A DNA stretch of 64,000 bases from Thysanoteuthis rhombus. Lineage: Eukaryota > Mollusca > Cephalopoda > Oegopsida > Thysanoteuthidae. Made by a program: the position numbers and the translations under genes. The stretch is from assembly GCA_963457665.1 (NCBI GenBank), contig OY735207.1, positions 60,093,613 to 60,157,612 on the forward strand. The letters run 5' to 3'. Positions 46,640-58,889 of this stretch are shown piece by piece; within the stretch, counting starts at the first letter, position 1; each line of letters begins with the position of its first letter. Under the pieces are notes generated by a model. The model worked only from the letters and a program-made list of their open reading frames with translations, made no database searches and was not told where the DNA came from.

Positions 46640-47078
46640 GCTCACAAATAAGCTGAAGAATTTTGGCATCCTCCTGATAGTCACCTATGGAGCTGAAATA
46701 TGGAACCTAACAAAGAGACTCATCTGCAAACTGAGAACCACGCAACGTACACAGAGAATCATGCTTAACATCACATGGAGAGACAACAAGACAGCACAGT
46801 ATATTAGGAGAAAAACAGGAATCTGAGGCATCATAGAAACCATTTGAAAACTCAAATGGTAATGGGCTGGCCATGTTGCAAGAATGGGAGACATCTGATG
46901 GACATGGATCCCCAGAGATCTAATACAGAACTGAGGCTGGTAGAATAGGAGATGATGAGACAAACTGGACAGGTTCAGATAGTATTGACGCCACAACGCC
47001 CATAATAGAGAGATGTGGTAAATCTTGGGGAAGGTTTATGTCCAATGACAGATGATAAAAGACTGATGATGATGATTT
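46640..47078 (+). pseudogene. RTE-like LINE, 3' end of reverse transcriptase ORF, decayed
   Basis: The plus-strand frame encodes VTYGAEIWNLTKRLICKL, then 'TQRTQRIMLNITWRDNKTAQ' and YIRRKTGI, followed after a stop by KLKW-WAGHVARMGDI and by 'PRDLIQN'. It ends with 'ILGKVYVQ' and 'QMIKDDDDD'. These match the C-terminal part of RTE-type non-LTR retrotransposon polyproteins (LTYGAETW, GHVARM, WYPRD). Their copies typically end in short tandem trinucleotides, here (GAT)n at 47064-47078. At least five stops show it is dead. Same family and strand as 51.2-51.8 kb. Confidence 0.85.
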
Positions 47079-47094
47079 TAGATAGTGCGTTTTT

Positions 47095-47639
47095 GACCGT
47101 ATTTTTTAAAGGATTTCCTAGAATGTTGATATTCTTTAAACTGATAACACTAACTAATTTGTGGTCAATGTCATCTTTGTAATACGATATTTCAAGTTTA
47201 ATACTGTCCTTATTAATTTCAGAAACGGTTACCAGTTCTGAGAGGACCTTTAATCTTTCCACAATCTGCTCATATGGGTCAATCCTCTTGCTTAACTGGA
47301 TTATCAAGCAGTGATAAAATTGAGTTTAGAATTTTATCCTGAATTTGTGAGCTCCTCTGAGAGGAAGTACTACCACTTATTCCGGCTGAGAATTTCTCCG
47401 CAACAATGTATTTGGAAGCATCAGAATAATTTTGTGATATCTACACAAACCTTTTGCTTCTGATTCAGAGTGAGTAATCCTGTCGGTTGAATTTTTTTTG
47501 AATTCTTCAACACACTAAAGTAAAGGTGATAGCAGCAGATAACCTTCAAATTTATCGAAACCAGAGAGCTGGAGTTTCCTGTTTTGCTGAAACGCTCCAG
47601 CACTTCTTCCAAAACGATTGTTAAAATAGCATATTCCAA
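47095..47639 (-). pseudogene. Decayed coding segment, possibly hAT-type transposase C-terminus
   Basis: On the minus strand, open segments can be read in order: LEEVLERFSKTGNSSS (from 47639), then YSDASKYIVAEKFSAGIS and SQIQDKILNSILSLLDN. After a frameshift near 47280 comes DPYEQIVERLKVLSEL and INKDSIKLEISYYKDDIDHK. The order and spacing, an 'L.V.LERF.KT..S' start and a later 'L..LSEL...EI......L...Y.DDID..L', resemble the ZMYM-like hAT transposases of animals. This is recognition by pattern only. The reading changes frame at least twice, so it is not functional. It ends next to the RTE fragment, where the (GAT)n tail begins. Confidence 0.4.
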
Positions 47640-48961
47640 CTTGTGGTATGAATTCTTTACTTCTCATTTACATTCAGGCTTCTCTTTTGAGTCGTCAAAA
47701 ATGAGTTTATAAAATACCTATAAATTAATACTATAGATTAAGAAGGCTATACAAGCTATTATATCTTTAATGTTCAGTTTTTTGTTCTTAATATGATTAA
47801 TTCACAAAAAAGTATAAATTCATACTCAACAGTGCTCCTGAGCAACTATAAACGGAATGTTGCTACTGGCAAGAAGCATGTTGGCTCACATATCATTTCA
47901 CTTAGTAACTGATCACTCATCTCAGAGCTTGATCTGTACAAAAACAGTATTGATCTTGTTGCAAAATTCACTGATTAAAAAAAAAAAAAAAAAAAAGTTG
48001 CTTTTTGGGCCCCCCTGGGATCAAAGGTCCGGAAGCATAAGCTTCATTATTTTCATAGATCTGCCACTCGGTGCAGACATGGAATTTTCATCTTCACACC
48101 CACCGGCTTGATATAAAAATGGCAAAAAGGAAAAGAAGAAAAAAAAAACAAACAAAAACAGTTTACCAAGTCATTAAAATAGAAGAGAATTTGGAGCATA
48201 ACATTTTCCAGTATACAGTTAGCTGGGGATGAATTTAGTTGATTTTAGCTATTTTAACGCCAGTCCTATGCTATCTTGTAAGCAAAGTTTACCCTCGTTG
48301 AATAAGTTAATGAACCACAGCTAAGGCTTTGTTCTGTTCCCTCAACCAAGATATTTGCTTTGTGAAATGCACATAAACGTCTTCTCATGAAATTTTTGTA
48401 AAACTGAGGCTTGCCTGAAGTCAGAGATACCAGAAATTGAGGAGTCGGACTGGAAGATTTTGTGTACCAAAGCCCTTCTACTGATTTGATATAATTTAAT
48501 GGGTTTTAAATGTTGATGTAAATTTATTAAATGATAAACAAATAAAATCTATCTCTGCCACACATTATGGAAATATTTAAAAGTCAAATCTACATCTGCC
48601 TTTGCCTACCAAAGGTTAATGAAATATTGAAATTCCAAATCTGCTAGTTACTGCAATTGCCTGCCAAGCATTTGAAATATTTGAATGCTGAATCTATATT
48701 TGTCAAATGCTTAAGAAATATCTCGTGTGGCAGAGGTAGATTTTGCATCAAAATATTTCATCATGTAGCAGGCAATGGCAGGCAGTGGATAGGGATAAAA
48801 AGTACCGTTTACTAATAAGTAATAAAACATGGCAAACATCAGGTGTTATGATAATCAGGGAATTGTATAGTTACATTGGAAATGAGTGAGAAAATATCCT
48901 GCAGTAGCTGTAAAATAGTCAACTAAAATATCTGAAACTAAACAGATGAGCCTATAAATAA
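47640..48961. other. Non-coding, no recognised element
   Basis: A 20-base A run lies at 47977-47996. Near 48545-48780 the words 'catctgcc.ttgcctacca', 'gaaatattgaa' and 'ctgccaagcatttgaaatat' recur irregularly, suggesting an old short tandem duplication. Confidence 0.35.
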
Positions 48962-49199
48962 GGAACATTTTACTGACAGGGAGAACAGAGCCTATACTAT
49001 GAATATGGAGTATTTACTTAACGGTCAGGAAATAAGGCAAGCGTTACTGACAGAGAAAACAGAGTTAATAGATGTACAATTTCCTAATCAAGTGTCTCTG
49101 CCCACTGACATGCCATCATGCATTGATATCCCTCTTGATCTAGTGCTACAGAATGTGCTGAAGGCTTCCTCTCCTGAGATAGCTTCAATAACCCAATGA
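48962..49199 (+). other. Unrecognised open reading segment
   Basis: Frame from 48999 to the stop at 49199, 66 codons, with a protein-like composition (NGQEIRQALLTEKTELIDVQ, then MPSCIDIPLDLVLQNVL). The word ttactgacaggagaa.acagag appears at 48970 and, with small changes, at 49044, which hints at an internal duplication. I recognise no family. There is no 3' splice site directly at its start. It could be a small gene, an exon or a mobile-element relic. Confidence 0.2.
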
Positions 49200-49784
49200 A
49201 CTAGAACATCTACAACAGAACGCTGGATTTTCTCATCAAAGATGAGGAATAGAAAAAAAAATAACTTCACACAGTGGTTAATGGCTTAGATTAAGAGGAT
49301 TATGTGAACAGGATAACATAATCTTGTCCTGTAGGGGGTTGGGGGTGATGGTAGGCTGTTCATGTCTAGACATGATCTTACACAAGTCATTGACTCCAAT
49401 TCTGATCACTGTTTTGACAACTGCGTTTCAGAAAAAAAAAAAAAAAAAAATGCTTTGATTGGGCCAAACGGTTTTATAATCCTCCACTCCACCCTGGCCT
49501 TTCCCTCCATAAGCAGGGGAGGAATTAAATACCGATCTCGAGATGATCTGTGTGCGATTCACCAAGGTTGAAGAATAACAAATGTTTTTAAATATTAGTA
49601 TATGAAAGAATAAGTATAAAATCCTACTCCACTCACGAATGAAAAGAAATAGATAAATTTAGCCGTTTATGTAAACTGGTATCACATGTAAGATTTATTG
49701 ACAAATGAATCAAATGTCACTCAAATGATTACATACGTAGTGACACAGCAAATTTGGATTAAAAGTGGGGAATCAAATGATAAT

Positions 49785-50085
49785 GTTCAAAGAGTTTTTC
49801 TGAAGGATTGAAGTCTGTGTTGTTAACATGTTTTGGCTGATCCATTCAACAGTCTTCTTCGGGTATTATCTGATTGAGGGTGGTAAACAGGTTTCTCCAA
49901 TGGTTGCAACGCTTATAACGTTGAATTTGGGTAATATTTTTTTCTTTCCTTATTAGGCCTTCTGGAGCACATTTTGATAGTAAACCTGAAGCCGAGTGTA
50001 GGATGGATTGGCCGAAACATTATGCTAACAACACAAACAACAAAAAAGAGTTCAATTGTTTGTCAAAAAACCTCTTTGGATGTTA
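49785..50085. mobile_element. R12 foldback element with hammerhead-like arms, copy 1
   Basis: Left arm 49785-49863 (caaagagtttttctgaagg, tgttgttaacatg, ttggctgatccattcaac, agtcttcttcggg) is inverted at 49985-50085 (cctgaagccgag, ggatggattggccgaaac, gctaacaacac, gtcaaaaaacctctttg). Each arm, read outward, has the order CTGAAG-hairpin-GAAAC-ATG/ATT, similar to a hammerhead core. No full helix I can be drawn. Confidence 0.65.
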
Positions 50086-50099
50086 ATGACTTTTCTCAA

Positions 50100-51210
50100 A
50101 ACTATACACAGAAATAATAATGGTGGTATTTTAGGGCCAACTGCATTCCAAACCTGCTTTTCTTGGCACTGCCCACTAATTTTATTGCTATTCCACTCTT
50201 CAATAGCTTGGACATTTTCTACACTGATAGATCAAATATTTTTAGTGCTTTTAGAAAATTTGCTATCATTAAACACCCAACTGTGCATTTTTGGTCAAAA
50301 ACTTGTTAAAGCAAGTTCAAGAACCCAATCTAATTTTTGTGCATTAAAATTAAGTAAAAAAAAAAAGAAGAAAAAAGGGATAGTCAGTGGTCAATAATTA
50401 CTGAAAAAAGAGGATTATTATACGTATCATGTAAATGCACCTAGTCATTGTACAAGAGAAATGCACTGAAAATCAAGAAAAGATTTGTCAGCAGTCAGTA
50501 TTACAGACAGAATAGGGATATAAATATAATTCTATCTCTACAGTGATAAATTAATTCAGAAAATAGGACTAGGTAAGAAACTTCAGGTTCTCTCTTCAGA
50601 GCTACTTTTTTTTCCTTTGAAAAGAGCCATAATTTCAAACAGTACAAAAAGATTACCCACTCATTTAGTAAGACCATCTGGTACTTTGATCAGAAATAAA
50701 AGAGGTAGTATTTGGAAATACAGTCAGTCTAGTTACAAAATTAACAACACCTGTTCCTTTACAAAGAACTGTTGCTTCAGCTGTAGCCTTGAGCCCATAT
50801 TGGCTTGAACTCCATGCATAAAACAGGCATCACATTCAATTTGTATTTTGTTATCAAGCTTTCAAAACATATAGCCCAACCTTTGAATATTTTAGTTTAG
50901 AAACTGTGGTAATTTAATGGCAATAAAAAGATTTTTTCCACTGTTGACATTCATTGAAACCCGTCACCTGTTAATAAAAACAGACCAATGTGAGACTGAT
51001 GCAAAAGTCCACAGCATCATCTACAAAATGTAAGGTAAATTTTAGAGCTGTTTTTTCATGAGTTTACTCAGCTCTTTGTTATGAGTCAACTGGAGTATTT
51101 AATTTATAAGTTTTTGAAAAAATTTAGAGGCTATGAAAATGGTTTCCACATAAACTCCTGAAAAGGAACATTGGTTAGTGTTTAATAATGATTCTTAACT
51201 TGAACTCTTC
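50100..51210. other. Non-coding, no recognised element
   Basis: AT-rich. The frame at 50056-50397 ends in a poly-A and has no domain. A diverged 'cactgaaaatcaagaaa' rich area follows. Confidence 0.35.
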
Positions 51211-51214
51211 ACAG

Positions 51215-51835
51215 CCTGCCTTGAGATAATCCTCCGAAACCTAGTCTGAGAAAATAAAGGAATCAAAATAGATGGTGAATACATAAGCAACCTCCTCTTT
51301 GCAGTGAACCTTCACAACCTCCAACTAATGTTAGATGAACTGAATGAAGAATGCAAAAAAGTTGACCTTAACATGAATTTCAGCACAACAAAGGTCATGT
51401 GCAACTAACAAGTTGGAAATAAACACACGTTGATTAAAAACACAAAAATGGAGAAAGTAAATCACAACATCTCACCTATGGAATGGCAACATGGAACATA
51501 ACCAAAAGACTGACCTGCAAACTTGGAACCATGCAATGTGCACATGAAAGAATCATGCTCAACAAGTCAGCACAATATATCAGGGAAAAAACAGACACCA
51601 TAGAATCCATTAAAAAAACTTAAATGGCAATGGTTTGGTCATGTTGCAAGAATGGCAGACAACTGATGGGCATCACAACTCAAAACATGGATTCCCAAAG
51701 ATCAGATGCTGAGGCTGGAGGAATACAAGACGGAGAGGACAAACTAGACAAATTAAGAAAGTATTGGCTCTGCAATGCCTATGATAGAGGGATCTGGCGA
51801 ATTCTAGAAAAGGTCTACCTCTAATGATCGATAAA
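51215..51835 (+). pseudogene. RTE-like LINE reverse transcriptase remnant
   Basis: 51215-51405 reads CLEIILRNLV, ENKGIKIDGEYISNLLFAV, then LQLMLDELNEECKKVDLNMN and KVMCN. This is the region around the YADD box of RTE reverse transcriptases, where FADD is replaced by FAVN, removing the catalytic aspartates. After a gap, 51468-51823 reads TYGMATWNITKRLTCKLG, IMLNKSAQYIREKTDTIESI, then 'DGEDKLDKLRKYW' and RGIWRILEKVYL. Relative to the 46.6-kb copy it extends further upstream. It carries stops and frameshifts and has no typical tail. Confidence 0.85.
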
Positions 51836-51839
51836 AGAC

Positions 51840-52770
51840 GGGTAATGTTATAATGAATAGTGTGATTTTCATAGTTCTTTCTCCTTCACGAACTGACTCT
51901 TCCTTTTAAAAGGTAACAAGATTGCTGATAGAAATATACATCAACCATTTTAAACCATGAACTTTTCCACTGAAACAAGATTTCAAGTTTCATTTTAAAG
52001 AAGGAAGAAGAAAAAAAATTATTCTTGTCTTATGTCGGTAAAGTCAAAACAAGGGGATGTTATTTGGTAATTGATTAAGTATGAGTATGTATCAAAAATT
52101 TATAATTACCAATTCAGTCATCTTGTTATCTTATAATGCATGCTAGCATAGGTTATCCTAAATCTAATTATTTGGTGTAAACAATTTATGAAGTAAACAA
52201 CATAGGTAAAAATAGCATTTTAATATTTCATTGGGAATAGGGGGTGTTTTAAACAATAATCTGGTGGGGGGGGGGTGATAGGGGAGAATAAATTTTTTTT
52301 TTCTAAAAGTTGATCAATCAAAAAATTCATACTATATCATTTTCATATATTCCATAATATTTTTTAATCTCATTTCAGTAATTTTGTAATAAATATCTGA
52401 AAAGGAAAACAAGTTGACTATTTCTACTGAATAATTGATTCATAACAAAAATTAATACATGTGTCTAAAAACAAGGGCAATGAAGAGGAATGCACCAGTA
52501 TGGAGGGAGTTGGTGGGTGGATTGATTCACTTGAGAGTGTGGTCAATAATTAAGTGACCACAACAGCTTTTTCTCTATCCGCTCCTCTCTCCAGTAAGTG
52601 GCACTTAGTCAAGCGAGAAAATCATTTTGGAAGTATTACACATTAAATTCCTATCTAATAACCCAGTGGTCATTGAAATGGAGCTATTATTAGGAAAATT
52701 ATTAAAATGCAAGTTGGTATGCTGTCAAATGAGGAACGTCACCACAAATAAAAATGGAAAACTAATAAAA
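51840..52770. other. Non-coding, no recognised element
   Basis: Poly-G and poly-T tracts near 52265-52302. Otherwise unassigned. Confidence 0.35.
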
Positions 52771-52771
52771 A

Positions 52772-53183
52772 CAAGTTTGATTAGTCACTCACTATCATGA
52801 GACCAATGTCTTTAGGTAGCATACCATGTTTGGGGGGGGTGATCAATTAAAAAAATGGAGAAATGGGTAATCAATGATTTTGTTGTGCAGTGATCATAAC
52901 AAAAGTGATTTAAAAAACGAGCATGAATGCTGATGAACACAAACCAAACCACCAATTTAGCATAAATTTACATTGCAAATTGACCCTCTCCAAATAAAAA
53001 CCTATTCAGGTTTAATATTCACCCCCTCCCAAACCGAAACATTTTTTCTAGATATAAGTAAATTTTTAAACTTTCAGCTGTGTAGCTCCATTGTTGTAGC
53101 CTGCACATGCAATAGAGCCAGCAAGAACAGCTTAAAAGCTGAGAGAAACCCAGGATGACAGTTTTAGTTGATGGTTTCTAATT
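52772..53183 (+). mobile_element. R1 repeat, near full length
   Basis: Starts caagtttgattagtcactc and has gtctttaggtagcataccatg, gatcaattaaaaaaatgg, tagcataaatttacattgc, tctagatataagtaaatt and gagccagcaagaacagct. It ends gttgatggtttctaatt. Confidence 0.8.
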
Positions 53184-53879
53184 TGTGGTCTTGTTGGATA
53201 GTATTGAAATATACTTTTAAAAATCTAATCCAGGTATTTTCTCTGCTTAACGAGGAAAAAATTGCAGGTCCGAAAAATTTCAAAATGAAAGTAAAAATTA
53301 ATTTCCTGAAAAACAAGAGTTCCAGTTGAATGACGAGTCTAACGTCTGTGGTGGTGGTAGTGGTAGGAAAAAAAGAAGAGAAAGTAGTTTTTGAGTCAAC
53401 TGATTCCTATACTTGTAAAGTATTATGATATAGAAATATTCTGCAGATATAATTTTCAATAAAAATTGTGAATGGCAATTTTTGGCCATTTCTCATATGA
53501 AAATTCTATTATGACACCATTAGCAGGCAGTATAGAGAATGAAAAAAAAGAAACAATCCTTAACAACTCCATAAAAAACTAACACTTGATACATCATCTA
53601 TTGATAACATAATAGCAACTTGTAAATAAGACATAACCCCACTCCTTTCTTTTTTTGTTGTCTAACAAACCAATTGACTAATTGGGACTGACTAACAAAC
53701 CAACTGAAAAGCATCTTATACAGATGGATACACTAAAAAATGAGAAAGGAGTAAACGTAAGCAAAAACAGATAGATATGTTAGTACTTTATATACCAGAT
53801 TATAACATTTGATCTAACAAGAACCATAAGTTCAATGATGCATCCACCATTTGTGATAGTTGTAATCGGAAGGAAGAGA

Positions 53880-54030
53880 AGATGAGGATGGTTCACCTGA
53901 AGGTCTGGACAAAGTTTCATACAAATCTAGCATTTCTGGTTATGGTAGTGGTAGCAGAAGGAGGGGAAAAAAAAGAGAAGACATGGTTCACCCAAAGGTC
54001 TGGACTAAGTTTCATATGAATCCATTATGA
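53880..54030. repeat. Two-unit tandem repeat, 95-bp period
   Basis: gttcacctgaaggtctggac at 53891 recurs as gttcacccaaaggtctggac at 53986, followed each time by 'aaagtttcat..aatc' or 'taagtttcat..aatcc'. Confidence 0.75.
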
Positions 54031-54726
54031 TATACATCTGAGAAATTGATATATTACATATTAGGGATCGATTGACCAAAATGTGTCAGATGCGTGGATG
54101 CATCTAAAGAAACGGAATTAATTATGCTGCGTCCAATGTGCAGCAATTATTATGTGGAGACCCATATACCGAAGCTCGACATGGACATTTATGGAGCTTT
54201 GGTGAGTTGCAGTGAGCGGTTTTCCTCTAAATATCTTTGCAAACATGCATTATAGTCTGGCATATGTAGTCCATTAATAAGCCTATAGTCTAATGATGGA
54301 AAACAGCATTGATTTTATATAAATATTCATTTTTTTTTCAAGCGTTTCCTTCATTACCAATGTACTCAACCCATTTCATCTACATTAATCACAGATTCAA
54401 CATTATACAATGGAAATTTAAGATCAAAATCCAGTTAATATATGTGTTGCACTATGGACTTATTGATTCATCCATTTATAGATGCCCAAAAGAAAAATCT
54501 ATCAAAAGATCAAAAAAGTTTTTAAAAAAAAGAAAAGAAAGATACAAATATAAAAAAATCTTCTTGGACAGATCCGCTTCTATTTGGATCAAGTTATCAG
54601 ATCCCAGACTCTTTTTCCCAACCACAAACATATTTGAATTATGTAATAAAAATGCTCGAACATGAATTTTTAAACTAAATAATAAAAAGCTACCAGAATA
54701 GAAACTTAAAACCGTAGTAGGACCCT

Positions 54727-55073
54727 ATAGTGGTTTTGAAACTCTGAAAACTCAATGATCCCTTCTAAAAGAGAAATATTCAGACTGATCGCTATTCTCA
54801 GCATTTAGGTTTTCGACTAATAAATGAACTACAATAAAAAGCAAATTTTGATCTTTAGAATTAATATTCACTTAGAATTGAATTCAAATATATGGTACGA
54901 ATCTGTGTATAATAATAATGTTTTTTGATGGCCATGCAATGTATGATGTTTCTCTGCTACAAGATTTGTAAAGTCAGCTTCAGAGGGAACATTGCTACGG
55001 ACCCCCAAGCATTAATCGACAGACCCCCAGCAGTCTGCAGGCTCCAGTTTCGGAACCATTGCTCTATAGGTGA
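54727..55073 (+). mobile_element. R4 hAT-like non-autonomous element, copy 2
   Basis: See 9013-9312. The left end is ctatagtggttttgaaac and the right end gtttcggaaccattgctcta, with flanks cctatag / ctctatag that could be a target-site duplication. It carries ~35 extra bp (acccccaagcattaatcgac) near the right end, absent from copy 1. Confidence 0.65.
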
Positions 55074-55149
55074 CCTTAATAATTCAATATTAACCTGCTT
55101 GGGATACATATAAAAAGGGAGAGGAAAAAAGGTAAGTAAAGTTTAGTGA

Positions 55150-57290
55150 GAGAAAGTTTTAATGTTCGCATTATGCTTTCTTCAAACACACAAACAAAAC
55201 CGGATCTTCATTGTGATTTCCCAGTTGAAAGAGATGAATTGTGGACACGACAGATGTTTGTTGCAATTCAAATTTATAAAGACCCAAGCTTTAGACCCAA
55301 ATGTTTTTGTTTCATTTATTTCTGTAGCCTCCTTTGTGGAACATAGAATTTAAAACACTCCACTGCAGTTTTAGTAGCAAGTAAGTTTCACAGGGGTGGA
55401 GCTGCTTGCACCATGCCCAACCCTCCTCCTTTATCTTGGATTGGGACCAGCTATAGCAACTGCCAAGCTGTATTTTTTTTTTCTTTTTGTCAGGTTGTAC
55501 GTCACAGGGTCCAAGGGTTTTAACTGCCATGCTATTTACCCATAGCCTAGGGAAGAAGTAGATTCATGCCTTTTCCAAGGGCATTAGTGTGATGTGATCA
55601 TAAACAGCCTCTGCCCAACTGAAATTCGGTTCAGCAATTCAGTTTTCCATGCCAGTAACTAATGTCACACCATACCTCTTGAACTCAAATACACATATAA
55701 TTTATTGTACTAGGGCAGGGCCACTTCCAAAAATGCATATTTGGAAAGGGGACAGACTTTATGGTATGTGAAACAGCCAGCCATTATTGTCATATAAATT
55801 TTGTCTGTCATATGAAACTACAGCTTTGAAATATTTCAGTTACTTCTTTTCACTGTTGCCAATTTAGATATTTTATATTTTAATTTAGGTAATTCTAAAG
55901 ACTGGAAGTCAAGGGAGATAATTTGTATGAACTATGAAGGAAGATCAATAATCTTTAATGTTTTATTCATATCTATTAGATTTCTAGAGAACCACTGATC
56001 CAAAAAATTTTTAATGCGACTATGTGCTGTCTCATGTGTTGACCCAATATATCTGGCTAATGGCTAGTTGTTGAGTAATCGCGGTGCATACACAGATTTC
56101 TTTAATTGCAGTTTGATATATGAAGCAGGTAGATAAACTTTTGTAAATCTTTCAAACGGAGAAATGAAAAGTGGTAACAAACATGACTACATGAACACCA
56201 CCCCGCATGAAAATTTTGTGAGTGAAAACGATTAAAATATTAGTGCTTGTATCTCCGCTCTATTGAAGTTAATTATAGAAAAAGTTTTTGTTTTATTTAT
56301 GGGTCGTGTATTTGTCATATTATTCTTGAAATTGTTTACTGTTTTCATTATTGGTATGCTTGGGTCGCACTGTACTGTACTAGTGAGTACCGGTTGTTTA
56401 TTATCCTTTGTACAGAAAGTGGGTATGGGTGTGGGGGTTCATACAAGCAGTCAACAAACGATGCCAAAATTTTCATAACCTTGAAAAGATTATTCAGTGA
56501 GATAATTTTAAGTGTAGGCTTATTGAAGCATTGAAGAGTTTCCAAAAGTGGTCACTTTGAAGTCTCTCAATTAGTATCTTAAAGCTGGCTAACGTCTTTT
56601 TTCTGAGCAGAAAGATTACTTCACTGATCTAAACCAAACGATTACGCATTGCACCAACAAAAATCAAAAACAAAAAACAAAAAAAACCCCATCTCAATGA
56701 TAAACGGCTCTGAGCAATATTTCCTGTCATTATTTACTGGCTGAAAACCTGCCCTACTGTGATAAAGAAACGTCCAAATCTTTTATTAAAAAAAAAAAAA
56801 AAAAAAATTATGTTGAGAAAGCTTGGTACAGTTTGTAAGGAGGAGGATTGGAGAAGATTGTGATATAAAATTGTTTGTTTCTCATATTTAGAACAGGACT
56901 AATTGACAAGCTTCTAGTCTGCTAAAGAGAAAAAATAAAAAAGAAAATGCAGCTTCTTAGGTTCCCATAGTTGGAAATTATGGACATTAGTTTCTGGCTA
57001 GACTAAAAAGTTGCCTTTGGACGGTTTTAGATTCATGGAACTCTTCCGAAATATAGTTCAAAACCTGCCCCAGTGAAATATCTTTCGCATAGAACTATTT
57101 ACTTGAGATAAAACAAAATTTTCCACAAGAAATTTGAATTCAATCAGTTATGGCAATTTTCTATTTTGATATTTCAAGATGATTTACTAATTACGAAAAA
57201 AAAACAAAAAAAAACTTTTTCATCGGTTGTACTTACTAACAGAGTTTCTGGTGCTCAACTGTATAACTAAAAACTCATTTAAAAAAAACA
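55150..57290. other. Non-coding with R8 copies
   Basis: 55405-55475 matches 6600-6665. 55545-55640 is an R8 copy (gattcatgccttttccaagg, gcattagtgtgatgtgatca). The frames at 56247-56545 show no domain. Confidence 0.4.
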
Positions 57291-57294
57291 AACA

Positions 57295-57333
57295 AAGAAA
57301 CCTATGATGACAGTTTTGGTTGACGGTTTCTAA
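57295..57333 (+). mobile_element. R1 repeat, terminal 3' remnant
   Basis: Only the last ~40 bp: gaaacctatgatgacagttt, then tggttgacggtttctaa. Confidence 0.6.
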
Positions 57334-57639
57334 AAGCTATTGATTATTATCCTCCTGTATTGGTTACTATCCACCGCTGATTAACAGTCAGTCAGTGGTT
57401 GCCCTAACAACACTCTCAAAAGTACCGCACCAGGCAGTGCAGTCTGGGAAGTCACAATATGATAAATACATTAAAGTAAAGATTTGGTGGCCCGGGGAGG
57501 GGGTGTGGGGGTTGTCTTCTTGAGGGGGCCCTCTTATATATTTTAGTGAGTTTTGATGAGAAAAGGAAAATTCACAATAAATAGACTATTACTCAGTTGA
57601 GATGACAAGCATCCCCGAAGGCTGAATCATTGTTTTGCA

Positions 57640-57840
57640 ATTCATGTATGTACGAATATATCCTTGCTATTTTATAGCATGTACAGTGCGCAATAGGTGA
57701 AGTATTTATGAAGGTTTCAGGGTCCCACTCCAGTGTAGAAACAGGGGCGGGGATGTTGTTCAAATAGTCCTTTCCCTCAACTATGCCTCTGATTTATACC
57801 AACACGCACAGACATATAAGGGAGTCAACTAACATGTACA
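57640..57840 (+). repeat. R15 repeat, copy 1
   Basis: Aligns with 58425-58580: 'atatatccttg.tatt.tatag', 'aataggtga', 'ccc..tcagctatg'-type words and 'caacacatg'. The two copies flank an R1 copy and a (TA)n tract. Confidence 0.5.
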
Positions 57841-57852
57841 TTGACAAAGGAT

Positions 57853-58223
57853 GCCGGTCTGGCTAGTCATGTGAGCAACATTATTTGGCAGCATGCTGTG
57901 TTGGGAGAGATCAATTAAAAAAATTGGAAAAGTGGGTGATCAATGAATAAGTCATTTCTCTTGCCTTATGCTGGGTGGTGATCACTAAAAGAGTCTAAAT
58001 TTTCAAAAAAACAAGCATGAACACTGGTGAGGGACCAATCTGCATAAACTTAAATTGTAAATTTACCCCCCCCCCAACCTATTTTGAAGGGAATTAAAAA
58101 AAAAAAAAAAATGCAATGAGTATGTACAAATTTTGTGCAGCCTACATGTCATACATACATAGCAAGACAGCTAGACTGACCTGAAAATTGGAAAAACCGA
58201 TTTTGGCTGATGGTTTCTAATGA
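57853..58223 (+). mobile_element. R1 repeat, near full length
   Basis: Starts ccggtctggctagtcatgtg (14-bp deletion near the start). It has gcagcatgctgtgttggga, gatcaattaaaaaaattgg, gatcaatgaataagtc, ctgggtggtgatcactaaaa, gcataaacttaaattg and agcaagacagctagactgac, and ends gctgatggtttctaatg. Confidence 0.8.
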
Positions 58224-58269
58224 AGAGATGCTTTTACACCAACACCATTATACACATAAGAGTAGACTA

Positions 58270-58329
<60 letters not shown>
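58270..58329. repeat. (TA)n microsatellite
   Basis: Long TA run. Confidence 0.95.
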
Positions 58330-58332
<3 letters not shown>

Positions 58333-58424
58333 GACACACCAAGTATATAGAGAGATGCACCTGTGGTATTGTTAGATATTTGGAAGCCTGTGGGAAGGTT
58401 CTTGGGTCCTTGAGGGGCACCCAC

Positions 58425-58580
58425 CAACATGTACAAATATATCCTTGTTATTGTATAGTGTCAGTAGAACTGCAGTAGGTGATCTATTTCAGAGGCCCAT
58501 TTCCATTTTGAATAGTCCCCACCTCAGCTACAGTGACGCACAAAGGCCATAAAGAGATGCATTACCAACACATGTATACG
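58425..58580 (+). repeat. R15 repeat, copy 2
   Basis: Second copy of the 57.6-kb repeat, in the same orientation. Confidence 0.5.
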
Positions 58581-58889
58581 TATTCAGTACAGAGAGGGAG
58601 GAGGATTGATAATAGTGACACACAGAAGAGAGAGAGAGACCTGTGGACATTAAGTCTAAAATGTATAAAGGCAGTTGAATACACTGCAAAATAAGTGGAG
58701 CATAAATGAGTGTTGATACTTGAAGCTTAAAAATAGACTGAAAGCATAGAAATTATTCAAGTAGTCATACTAAGAGCAGAATATAGAAAGTTATAAATAA
58801 AACAACCATTGAAAGAGACCAAAAAAAAAAAACAAATTTTTGTGAAAAATCTTAACTAGTGTAGTCCCCATAAAAAAATGACATTATTT

